Assembly (NCBI RefSeq): GCF_010501105.1
Contig: NZ_QVMQ01000024.1
Coordinates: forward strand, 1 to 39,428
Source: Dysgonomonas sp. 511
Lineage (GTDB): Bacteria > Bacteroidota > Bacteroidia > Bacteroidales > Dysgonomonadaceae
Reading direction: 5' to 3'
Length of the DNA: 39,428 nucleotides
Positions 8,412 through 15,531 of this stretch are shown in pieces (the stretch's first letter is position 1; every line of letters starts with the position of its first letter). Below the pieces are notes generated by a model. The model was not told the DNA's origin and did not search any database. It saw nothing but the letters and a program-made list of their open reading frames with translations. Position numbers and translations under genes: made by a program.

Positions 8412-8552
8412 AGAGATATAAGATGCCAGTAGACGAGTTAACGAGTTGGTTTCTGATGAGATATGAACTTGTACCTCGTGTCTTGTTTACTTGTATCTAA
8501 AGAAAAGGTAACAATATAAAAACAGAGAAAAAGCGTTACTTGTGTTACTTTT
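8400..8552 (-). repeat. Solitary, inverted copy of the 146-bp repeat found at 31458-32050
   Basis: The reverse complement of this stretch matches the tandem units near base 31900 over their whole length: the shared core includes ACGAGTTAACGAGTTGGTTT and the ends GTTACTTTT (8400) and GGTAAC (8507-8512). It is followed by the start of a second unit (GTTACTTGTGTTACTTTTTT, 8535-8552 region). It is clearly more diverged than the tandem units are from each other. The core is about 113 bp with imperfect terminal inverted repeats. It fills most of the 425-base gap between ftsK and the LolA-like gene. Confidence 0.85.
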
Positions 8553-8656
8553 TTGATTGATCGGGAACAAAATCGGAACCAAACGGACAAACGATCCCTG
8601 CTACGGGTTGAACAATATGTTAACTTGAGGGTTTTATTAAATAAAGGTAAACTCTG

Positions 8657-8682
8657 TTAAACTCTTTCGTGTAGTCGTAGTC
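8657..8682 (+). promoter_or_regulatory. Candidate ECF-sigma-type promoter of the LolA-like gene (TTAAAC-N17-GTC)
   Basis: TTAAAC (8657-8662) is followed after exactly 17 bases by GTC (8680-8682), 29 bases before the ATG at 8712. A second TAAACTCT (8648-8655) makes an 11-base-period direct repeat with the -35-like box. The arrangement matches the one before the OMP gene at 5654, which suggests a shared envelope-stress or other ECF sigma factor. Confidence 0.4.
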
Positions 8683-8711
8683 AAACAACAATAGGAAAAC
8701 ATTATTAGGAT

Positions 8712-9350
8712 ATGAAAACAAAAACACTATTATTATCAATCTTTACAATTTTGACAACTACTGCATTTGCTCAAAATGCACGCAGCATACTCGACAAAGC
8801 CTCCGAAACATATAATAATGCAGGAGGAGTAATCGTATCGTTTACGCTCGACTCTAAAGATATCAAAAGCAAATCGACCTACAGCTACGATGGCAAAGCG
8901 TATATGAAGGGAGACAAATTCAGGATAGAAATTCCCGATGCGATAACATGGTTCGACGGCAAAACGCAATGGGTATATATAAAAGATACCGAAGAAGTAA
9001 ATGTGAGTAACCCTACCGGAGAAGAATTGCAGGCTATAAGCCCGTCGGTGCTTTTCAATATATATAAGAAAGGTTTCAACCTGAAATATAACGGCGAAAA
9101 GCGTATGGCAGGAAAAGTGCATCAGGAAGTAGAGCTGGCTCCACAGAAAAAGGGCGCGGAATTTACCAAGATAGTGGTTTTGATAGACAAAAGCAGCAAC
9201 AAGTTTTCGAAGATAACCCTTACCGACAAAGCAGGTATGGAAAATGTGTTGACTATAAAGAAATACCAGACAGGAGCAGCCCTGGCTGATACATCTTTCC
9301 GTTTCGAGAAAAAAAATTATCCCAATGCGGAGATAGTAGATTTACGTTGA
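8712..9350 (+). CDS. LolA-like outer-membrane lipoprotein carrier
   Basis: A 212-residue exported protein with signal peptide MKTKTLLLSIFTILTTTAFA. The mature part has the alternating beta pattern of the LolA/LolB fold: YSYDGKAYMKGDKFRIEIPDA, then FDGKTQWVYIKDTEEVNV, then VVLIDKSSNKFSKITLTDKAG. LolA ferries lipoproteins through the periplasm from the LolCDE complex. In Bacteroidota several LolA paralogues exist, so this one could serve another lipid or lipoprotein route. Position between ftsK and trxB supports the assignment, since ftsK-lolA adjacency is common well beyond this phylum. It has its own candidate promoter. Confidence 0.82.
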   Translation: MKTKTLLLSIFTILTTTAFAQNARSILDKASETYNNAGGVIVSFTLDSKDIKSKSTYSYDGKAYMKGDKFRIEIPDAITWFDGKTQWVYIKDTEEVNVSNPTGEELQAISPSVLFNIYKKGFNLKYNGEKRMAGKVHQEVELAPQKKGAEFTKIVVLIDKSSNKFSKITLTDKAGMENVLTIKKYQTGAALADTSFRFEKKNYPNAEIVDLR

Positions 9351-9473
9351 TATGGTATTCTTTAATAGATATTGTTTATTGGTTCATAAAAATTAACAAC
9401 CGGATAAATTTCGCCAATATAAATAATTGCTATAAATTCGCATTAGAAATAAATAAAATATATAAAACTAACC

Positions 9474-10415
9474 ATGAACGAAAAAGTACGCTGTCTTATT
9501 ATAGGATCGGGTCCGGCAGGATATACTGCCGCCATATACGCATCGAGAGCTAACCTCTCCCCAGTACTATACGAAGGGATACAGCCCGGAGGGCAGTTGA
9601 CAACAACTACCGATGTGGAAAACTTTCCGGGATACCCCGAAGGTATAACCGGTTCTGAGCTGATGGAAGACCTTCGCAAACAAGCGACCCGTTTTGGGGC
9701 GGATATCCGCTTTGGAACTGCTACTGCCGTAGATTTTACATCTTATCCGCGAAAGGTGACTATAGATGGCGAAAAGGTTGTAGAAACCGATGCCGTTATT
9801 ATAGCTACCGGGGCGAGTGCCAAATACCTGGGGTTGCCCGATGAAGCCAAATATGCAGGGATGGGTGTGTCGGCCTGTGCAACCTGTGACGGATTCTTTT
9901 ACCGCAAGAAGCGTGTAGCTGTAGTTGGCGGTGGCGATACAGCCTGCGAAGAAGCCATCTACCTGGCCGGGCTTGCCGAAAAAGTATATCTGATAGTGCG
10001 TAAGCCATATCTTCGTGCATCGAAGGTAATGCAGGATAGGGCTATGCAAAATCCTAAAATAGAAGTCCTTTTCGAATGTAATGCTGTCGGGCTGTTTGGC
10101 GAAAATGGTGTAGAAGGCGTGCATGTGGTGAGACACATGGGTGAACCAAATGAAGAAAAGTTCGATATCGAAGTTGACGGCTTTTTCCTTGCCATCGGGC
10201 ATAAACCAAATACAGATATATTTAAAGACCAATTGAACCTCGATTCGGTAGGCTATATAATCACCGATCCGGGAACACCAAAGACCTGTGTCGAAGGCGT
10301 GTTTGCCGCAGGCGACGTTGCCGACCCGCATTACCGCCAGGCTATTACTGCGGCGGGTAGTGGCTGCCAGGCTGCCATAGAAGCCGAAAGATATCTGAGC
10401 GAAAGGAGTTTGTAG
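9474..10415 (+). CDS. trxB: Thioredoxin reductase (NADPH)
   Basis: A 313-residue FAD enzyme that passes electrons from NADPH to thioredoxin in the cytoplasm. The N-terminal FAD site is GSGPAGYTA (11-19) and the redox-active pair is Cys135-Ala-Thr-Cys138 in CATCDGFF. The NADPH-binding GGGDTACEEA follows, and the C-terminal FAD site is GVFAAGDVADPHYRQAITAAGSGC. Length and motif spacing are those of the low-molecular-weight TrxB class. It lies 123 bases after the LolA-like gene and 41 bases before ferritin, consistent with a redox and iron stress grouping, although separate promoters are possible. Confidence 0.96.
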   Translation: MNEKVRCLIIGSGPAGYTAAIYASRANLSPVLYEGIQPGGQLTTTTDVENFPGYPEGITGSELMEDLRKQATRFGADIRFGTATAVDFTSYPRKVTIDGEKVVETDAVIIATGASAKYLGLPDEAKYAGMGVSACATCDGFFYRKKRVAVVGGGDTACEEAIYLAGLAEKVYLIVRKPYLRASKVMQDRAMQNPKIEVLFECNAVGLFGENGVEGVHVVRHMGEPNEEKFDIEVDGFFLAIGHKPNTDIFKDQLNLDSVGYIITDPGTPKTCVEGVFAAGDVADPHYRQAITAAGSGCQAAIEAERYLSERSL

Positions 10416-10456
10416 ATTCATAAAACAAGAACTATCATCAATAAAATATTATCATT

Positions 10457-10948
10457 ATGCTAAGTAAGAAAATAGAAGCTGCGCTGAATGCGCAAATCAA
10501 TGCAGAATTTTGGTCTGCATATCTTTACCTGTCCATGTCTGCCCATTTTGCAGCAGAAGGAAAGAGTGGTTTTGCCAACTGGTTTAAAGTGCAATTCGAC
10601 GAGGAGCAAGAGCATGCCTTAAAGCTTTTCAACTATGTAGTGGAAAGAGGTGCTGCCGTAGAGCTGAAACCGATAGCAGAAGTTGCTACTAAATGGGATT
10701 CGCCGCTCCATGCTTTCGAAGAAACGCTTAAACACGAAAAGGTGGTGACAGGAATGATTAACGACCTTGTAGCATTGGCTCGTGAGGAAAAAGATTATGC
10801 GACAGAAAGCATGTTGCAATGGTTTGTAAACGAGCAGGTAGAAGAAGAAGCTACGGCGCAAGGATATATAGATGCCCTGAAAATGATCGGGACAAACGGA
10901 TTCGGTATCTATACTTTGGATAAGGAACTGAAAAGTCGGAAAAGCTAG
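10457..10948 (+). CDS. ftnA: Bacterial non-haem ferritin
   Basis: A 163-residue four-helix-bundle subunit of the 24-mer iron store. The ferroxidase centre is complete: Glu17, Glu50, His53, Glu94, Gln127 and Glu130 fall at the positions expected from E. coli FtnA numbering. No haem-binding methionine typical of bacterioferritin was recognised. Storage of Fe(III) limits Fenton chemistry, which fits its place directly after trxB (41-base gap). A strong terminator follows at 10982-11005. Confidence 0.96.
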   Translation: MLSKKIEAALNAQINAEFWSAYLYLSMSAHFAAEGKSGFANWFKVQFDEEQEHALKLFNYVVERGAAVELKPIAEVATKWDSPLHAFEETLKHEKVVTGMINDLVALAREEKDYATESMLQWFVNEQVEEEATAQGYIDALKMIGTNGFGIYTLDKELKSRKS

Positions 10949-10981
10949 TTTTTAGCATTTACCAAGATAATAATTGGCAGG

Positions 10982-11005
10982 TCTCTTCGTATTTATACGG
11001 AGAGA
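10982..11005 (+). terminator. Rho-independent terminator after ferritin
   Basis: A 10-bp stem (TCTCTTCGTA with TACGGAGAGA, one G-U pair) has a 4-base TTTA loop and is followed by TTTGTTAATTT. It lies 33 bases past the ferritin stop, in the 90-base gap before the ABC ATPase. Confidence 0.8.
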
Positions 11006-11038
11006 TTTGTTAATTTCAGGGAATTAACCAGATGATAG

Positions 11039-11722
11039 ATGGATATTGTAACTGTAGAACATATATCGAAGCAATACGGGAGGCTAACAGCCTTGTCCGA
11101 TGTCAGTTTCACCCTTCACAAAGGTAGTGTTACCGGGCTCTTGGGCGTCAATGGCGCAGGAAAATCAACATTGATGAAAATACTGTCGGGTATGTTGGCA
11201 CCCGATAGCGGGAGCATCACGTTCGACAAGCAACCGTTCGATTCAGGCCGGGACGTCATCCGAAAGCAAACAGGCTATCTCCCCGAAGACAATCCCTTAT
11301 ACGATGATATGTATGTGAAGGAATATCTCGGTTATGTTGCAGGCTTATATGGAGTAGACAGGCTTCGTGTAGACCAACTGATAGAAAAGACTGGTTTGGT
11401 AAATGAATACAAAAAGACGATAAAGTCCCTTTCGCGCGGCAACAGGCAGCGGGTTGGTATTGCGCAATCGTTGATGAACGACCCATCTTTTCTTATACTC
11501 GATGAAGCGACTTCGGGCCTCGACCCAAATCAACGGGAGAGCCTTTACCTGTTGTTTAAAGAACTGGCAAAGGATAGGATTATCCTGTTTTCGACACATA
11601 TATTACCGGAGGTAAAAGAAATTTGTTCCGGGTTCATTCTTCTGGATAAGGGGCGGTTGGTAGCCAATCGGGAGATAAACCAAATAGATTCGATAGAAAA
11701 CCTGTTTCACACACTCACCTAA
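11039..11722 (+). CDS. ABC transporter ATP-binding protein (GldA-like), without adjacent permease
   Basis: A 227-residue ATPase subunit with Walker A GVNGAGKST (36-44), a Q-loop in KQTGYLPEDNPLY (77-89), signature LSRGN (131-135), Walker B FLILDEATSG (151-160) and switch His in STH. It resembles the CcmA/GldA type of exporter ATPase. It is short: the usual C-terminal extension of GldA (about 300 residues) is missing, and the protein ends soon after the core domain. No permease is next to it; instead its stop codon overlaps the pdxB start in TAATG (11720-11724), so the two are probably translationally coupled. It might serve a permease elsewhere, for example the ATPase-less pair at 30203-33332, but nothing here proves that. 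Confidence 0.85.
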   Translation: MDIVTVEHISKQYGRLTALSDVSFTLHKGSVTGLLGVNGAGKSTLMKILSGMLAPDSGSITFDKQPFDSGRDVIRKQTGYLPEDNPLYDDMYVKEYLGYVAGLYGVDRLRVDQLIEKTGLVNEYKKTIKSLSRGNRQRVGIAQSLMNDPSFLILDEATSGLDPNQRESLYLLFKELAKDRIILFSTHILPEVKEICSGFILLDKGRLVANREINQIDSIENLFHTLT

Positions 11723-12825
11723 TGAAGATAATAGCTGATAAGAATATACCGTACCTGAAAGGCATAGCAGACCAATTCGGAGATGTTGTTTACCTCGATG
11801 GTGCTGCATTCACTCACGAAGCTATAAAAGACGCCGATACGCTGATTGTGCGTACAGTAGCCCGTTTCGATGAGCGTAACCTGAAGGATACGAATGTTAA
11901 GCTTATATGTTCGGCCACTATCGGTTACGACCATATAGATACGGCGTATTGCGACAGCCATAACATTGCATGGCGAAACGCTCCCGGATGCAATTCGGGT
12001 TCGGTGAAGCAGTATATTGTATCGTCGCTTATCCTTATTTCCCGAAAGCTTGGGTTTGACTTAAAGGACAAGACAATCGGTATAGTGGGAGTAGGCAATG
12101 TGGGTAAGCAAGTGGCTAAAGCCTGCGAAGTATTGGGGATGAAAGTCTTACTGAACGACCCTCCGCGCCAACGTGCCGAACATGGTGATAGATTCGTTAG
12201 CTTAGATACGATTAAGGATGAAGCTGATATAATAACCTTCCATACACCGCTGGAAAAAGAGGGGAAGGATAAGACTTATCATCTGGCAGACGATCTGTTT
12301 TTCAATACGTTAAAAAAGTCTCCTGTAATAATCAATTTAGCGCGTGGTGGCATTGTAGATACGCAAGCTATAAAGAAGGCAATAGCGGGGAACAAGATAT
12401 CAGGAGCTATTATAGACTGCTGGGAGAATGAACCTGATATCGACCTCGGATATATGAATATGGTAGACATCGCGACTCCTCATATCGCCGGATATTCTGC
12501 CGATGGCAAGGCTAATGCTACGCGTATGTCGCTAGAGTCTTTGGCTGCATTTTACGGAATGGATACAGCGCCTATAGCTGATATAATAGCGCCGATGCCT
12601 GACAGCTCGACTCTCGATATGGATAAGTATATAGGTGGTGACAATAGGGTTTACGATGCTATTCTCGATACATATAACCCTATGGACGATTTCAACCGCT
12701 TGATGGCTGCGCCCGAAACCTTTAAACAGTTGAGGAACAATTATCCTTTGCGAAGGGAGTATTCGGCTTATAGCCTATTGAATGCGACACAGGAAGAGGC
12801 TGTATTGTTCGATTCCCTGAAATAA
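11722..12825 (+). CDS. pdxB: Erythronate-4-phosphate dehydrogenase
   Basis: A 367-residue NAD-dependent 2-hydroxyacid dehydrogenase of the DXP-dependent pyridoxal phosphate pathway, which oxidises 4-phosphoerythronate. The N terminus MKIIADKNIPYLKGIADQFG is typical of PdxB. The Rossmann motif is GIVGVGNVGKQVAKA, and the catalytic Arg, Glu and His lie in NLARGG, WENEPDIDLGYM and ATPHIAGYS. A C-terminal PdxB dimerisation segment follows and distinguishes it from SerA. Its start overlaps the ABC ATPase stop by one base. DXP for this pathway comes from Dxs, encoded at 19231-21138. A perfect bidirectional hairpin terminator follows. Confidence 0.95.
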   Translation: MKIIADKNIPYLKGIADQFGDVVYLDGAAFTHEAIKDADTLIVRTVARFDERNLKDTNVKLICSATIGYDHIDTAYCDSHNIAWRNAPGCNSGSVKQYIVSSLILISRKLGFDLKDKTIGIVGVGNVGKQVAKACEVLGMKVLLNDPPRQRAEHGDRFVSLDTIKDEADIITFHTPLEKEGKDKTYHLADDLFFNTLKKSPVIINLARGGIVDTQAIKKAIAGNKISGAIIDCWENEPDIDLGYMNMVDIATPHIAGYSADGKANATRMSLESLAAFYGMDTAPIADIIAPMPDSSTLDMDKYIGGDNRVYDAILDTYNPMDDFNRLMAAPETFKQLRNNYPLRREYSAYSLLNATQEEAVLFDSLK

Positions 12826-12827
12826 GC

Positions 12828-12851
12828 AAGGCTACCGATGTCGGTAGCCTT
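12828..12851. terminator. Bidirectional terminator between pdxB and the OmpA-like gene
   Basis: AAGGCTACCGA (12828-12838) and TCGGTAGCCTT (12841-12851) form a perfect 11-bp inverted repeat with only TG between them. It lies right after the pdxB stop and 28 bases from the stop of the convergent OmpA-like gene, so it can serve both. Confidence 0.85.
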
Positions 12852-12879
12852 ATCTTATTGTTTGATAGTCTGTTATAGA

Positions 12880-13554
12880 TTATCTGCCTTGTTGAGCATC
12901 TTGTATCATCTTCTCGTTAGGAAGGATATAAACTTCTACACGGCGGTTTTGTTGTCTTCCGGCAGCAGAACTGTTGTCAGCAACCGGTTGAGTAGAACCA
13001 TAACCTTGAGTAACCATACGTGTTCCTGATACACCTTTCGATGTAAGGAAGTTGTAAACAGCCTGAGCGCGTTTTTCCGACAACGGATTGTTGATAGCAT
13101 CGCTACCTGTATTGTCGGTATGTCCGTAAATCTGAACATCTGTATCAGGGTTGTTTTTCAAAGAGGTAGCAAAGCTATTCAGTGAACTTTGTGAAGCAGT
13201 GTTCAAAGTACTAGAGTTGGTAGCAAACAAGATACCCGACTCGAAAGTAACTTTTATCGCCTGCCCGTCGTTGATAGATTCAACTTGTGCTCCGTTGATT
13301 TGCTCAAGCTCTTTCTTTTGCTTGTCCATCTTGTTTCCGATAATAGCTCCGGCAGTACCACCAAGTACGGCACCTATACCGGCACCCCACGCTGCACCTT
13401 TGCCACCACCAAAGATAGCACCTATACCAGCACCTAAAGCACCTCCGGCTCCGGCTCCTATACCTCCGCCTTTTACTGTATCGCTAGCTCCGCAGCTTGA
13501 CAAAATGATAGAGCAGCTTAATACGATAGCTGCAATAAATGAAAAATGTTTCAT
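12880..13554 (-). CDS. OmpA-family lipoprotein with glycine-zipper region
   Basis: A 224-residue lipoprotein: the signal peptide MKHFSFIAAIVLSCSIILSSC ends in a lipobox with lipidation expected at Cys21. Residues about 29-75 are a glycine-zipper segment (repeated GxGxxxG, for example GAGIGAVLGGTAGAIIG) that may insert in or lie along a membrane. The C-terminal 120 residues are an OmpA-like peptidoglycan-binding domain (IYGHTDNTGSDAINNPLSEKRA, then RRVEVYI). It probably tethers the outer membrane to the wall. It belongs to the YiaD-like group rather than barrel OmpA. It is 38 bases downstream of the small acidic gene and may be cotranscribed with it. Confidence 0.92.
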   Translation of the reverse strand: MKHFSFIAAIVLSCSIILSSCGASDTVKGGGIGAGAGGALGAGIGAIFGGGKGAAWGAGIGAVLGGTAGAIIGNKMDKQKKELEQINGAQVESINDGQAIKVTFESGILFATNSSTLNTASQSSLNSFATSLKNNPDTDVQIYGHTDNTGSDAINNPLSEKRAQAVYNFLTSKGVSGTRMVTQGYGSTQPVADNSSAAGRQQNRRVEVYILPNEKMIQDAQQGR

Positions 13555-13592
13555 AATTAGTAATTTAAAATGATTGTTGTTTATTTAATATT

Positions 13593-13922
13593 TTACTCAA
13601 AAATCCCAATAGATTCGCAATAAGCGAGTTCTCCTTGTATGATGAACGATATTTCATCCTCCGAGAAATTATTGATATTCTCTTTCTTGGTATGTTTCAT
13701 CACATAAGCAATAATTTCATCTTCGTCGATGTCGATAATATCTTCATCGGATGTTTTTTCGTCCATAAAGCCCTTCTCTTCGTAGAAATCGTAGATAATG
13801 TCGATAATATAATTGACCTCATCGTTCGTATATTTCCCTTTCAACTCTTGTGGAAGATAGTTTTGTATATACTTTACAGCATCTTCTTCGTCGTATTCCA
13901 TGAAGTCTTTTTCTTTGCTCAT
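13593..13922 (-). CDS. Small acidic conserved-looking hypothetical protein
   Basis: A 109-residue protein that I do not recognise. It has no signal peptide or membrane segment. About 28% of residues are Asp or Glu, in two similar halves: each half begins with an acidic helix and ends with a hydrophobic one, and the phrases DEVNYIIDIIYDFYEEKGF and EDEISFIIQGELAYCESIGI look like a repeated helical unit, with DEDEIIAYVMKHTKK between them. It is probably an all-helical cytosolic protein. It precedes the OmpA-like gene by 38 bases. It might be a small regulator or adaptor, but no function can be assigned. Confidence 0.75.
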   Translation of the reverse strand: MSKEKDFMEYDEEDAVKYIQNYLPQELKGKYTNDEVNYIIDIIYDFYEEKGFMDEKTSDEDIIDIDEDEIIAYVMKHTKKENINNFSEDEISFIIQGELAYCESIGIFE

Positions 13923-14069
13923 TCCTAAAAAAGTGTTTGATTTATATATAATGTATAAGTTTATAACAAAGAAATTGTAGCTATGTTCAGTCTATAAAGA
14001 ACCTTTAAATTACTTTCTGATATCGTAGAAGCTTGGTTTGTGTTAAAAAATATATAAGCAAATGTACGA

Positions 14070-14726
14070 TTATTTCCTTTTCAAAACAAGATAAGCCAGC
14101 ACAATCAATGGCAATGCCATCAACCCGATATACTCTATATGCCTATGCAATATGGAAGGCATAAACACAATAGCCATAATAAGCCCTACGGCAGCCCCTC
14201 CCAAGTGGGCATCGTGACCGATATTGCCATGTCCTTTGTGCATAGCATATACTGAGTAGGCAAGGTAGATAATCCCAAAAAGCCATCCCGGCATCGGCAA
14301 AACAAACATGACCCCTAATGTCATCTGAGGATAAAGGGCTATAGCAGCAAACAAGACGCCAACTACTCCTCCCGATGCTCCTATTGCGCTATAGTAATAT
14401 TCCTTGCGGTGAACAAACAAGGACAATAATCCTCCGGCTATTATAGCAAGGAAATAGATAGCGAGGAATTGCCAGATACCAAGTATTTTAATGATATAAG
14501 GAGAGAATATATAAAATGTGTACATGTTGAATATCAGGTGCATATAGTCTCCATGGAGCGTCGCCGAAGTTAATAACCTATCCCATTGCTTCGAATGTCC
14601 GAGTATTGCCCCTACATTAAATTTATACCTGTCGAAAAAGGCCATGTCGCCAAAACCTTTTATGCTGGTTATAGTTGTGAGTGCAATTATTATGATAGGC
14701 AATATTCCTGCTATGTCAAAATTCAT
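14070..14726 (-). CDS. Rhomboid-family intramembrane serine protease
   Basis: A 218-residue membrane protein with about six helices. I place the start at ATG 14726 (MNFDIAGILPII) because an exact TAnnTTTG promoter box sits at 14756-14749, inside the longer reading. Rhomboid hallmarks are present: His63 and Asn67 in HLIFN, the catalytic Ser118 in GASGG, and the catalytic His174 in HDAHLGGAAVG. Rhomboids cleave transmembrane segments of substrate proteins; the substrate here is unknown. The gene stands alone, with 147 and 182-base gaps on its two sides that show no gene. Confidence 0.92.
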   Translation of the reverse strand: MNFDIAGILPIIIIALTTITSIKGFGDMAFFDRYKFNVGAILGHSKQWDRLLTSATLHGDYMHLIFNMYTFYIFSPYIIKILGIWQFLAIYFLAIIAGGLLSLFVHRKEYYYSAIGASGGVVGVLFAAIALYPQMTLGVMFVLPMPGWLFGIIYLAYSVYAMHKGHGNIGHDAHLGGAAVGLIMAIVFMPSILHRHIEYIGLMALPLIVLAYLVLKRK

Positions 14727-14748
14727 AAAAATACTTTTATATTTATCG

Positions 14749-14756
14749 CAAAGATA
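14749..14756 (-). promoter_or_regulatory. -7 promoter box of the rhomboid gene (TATCTTTG)
   Basis: Minus-strand exact TAnnTTTG, 22 bases upstream of the ATG at 14726. It rules against the longer start at 14777, which would lie upstream of the promoter. Confidence 0.6.
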
Positions 14757-14959
14757 AGAAAAAGACCAATCGTTCAACTTCTATATCTGTTTTATGTAGA
14801 CTATTCTTATAAAGAAAGGTTTAAAAAATTAAATTAAATAAGCAAAATAAAGGTTATAGATCTTATCTGATCAGTACATGAATAAAGCGAATCATTGCCT
14901 GGGTTCTAACCACAAAACGTTCTTTTTATATCAATCGTCATAAATAGATTACGAAAAAG

Positions 14960-15529
14960 CTATTTCCCAATAAACCATTTTTTCTTAAGCAGGTAACAGT
15001 CCGTAGAGTCTCTTTTTGACTTTAAAGAGTAAAAACCGGCAGCTTTTTCGCAAGCACTGGTAGTAAAAGACGGGTAATTTCCCATATATCCGAGGTTCGT
15101 GTATTGGGGCTCTACATAGTCGCTGATGTTCACGATCTTCTTATCCGGAAGAATCTTATAGTCGCGAAATATCACACAGCCATTGCCTTCGGGACGTATC
15201 GTTTGTGTTTTTATATACTCACCTTCAACCCTGTAAGTGCCCCAAAGCGGATACATACAAATATTCGATTTACCTCCCTGTTCGAAGCATAGAATAAGCT
15301 CCGGTGTAAGATTGCCGGTTGTGGCTATCGTAAACAGCCCGTTGGCATAAAACATATATACAGAATAAAACGCAGAATCGCACCCGTGCTGCGAAACATA
15401 GCATCCATTTATATCTATAAGTTTGTCCAATCCTGTATTTTGGTTTAAATAGTGATACGAAAAATTCTTTGGGGCGGAAGCACATCCCCACATGATCACT
15501 GATAATATAAAAATAAATAGATTCTTCAT
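14960..15529 (-). CDS. Putative lipoprotein of unknown function
   Basis: A 189-residue exported protein with a short signal peptide MKNLFIFILSVIMWGC and a lipobox-like end, lipidation expected at Cys16. No family is recognised. The mature part contains five further cysteines or more and a lipocalin-like pattern of beta strands (YSVYMFYANGLFTIATTGN, then WGTYRVEGEYIKTQTIRPEG), so a small beta-barrel or beta-sandwich is plausible. Its ATG follows the stop codon of the upstream gene by two bases (TAAGGATG), so the two are translationally coupled and probably act together at the outer membrane. Confidence 0.75.
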   Translation of the reverse strand: MKNLFIFILSVIMWGCASAPKNFSYHYLNQNTGLDKLIDINGCYVSQHGCDSAFYSVYMFYANGLFTIATTGNLTPELILCFEQGGKSNICMYPLWGTYRVEGEYIKTQTIRPEGNGCVIFRDYKILPDKKIVNISDYVEPQYTNLGYMGNYPSFTTSACEKAAGFYSLKSKRDSTDCYLLKKKWFIGK

Positions 15530-15531
15530 CC

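Noticed and set aside
8423..8500. A 25-codon ORF in the solitary repeat (begins MPVDELTSWFLMRYEL) that could encode a peptide
   Set aside because: The tandem units at 31458-32050 carry an extra base in the middle of this frame, so the frame is not conserved among copies.
12880..13554. The glycine-rich region as a collagen-like or silk-like repeat
   Set aside because: The periodicity is GxxxG/GxG glycine-zipper type followed by a clear OmpA domain, so a membrane-associated zipper is the simpler reading.
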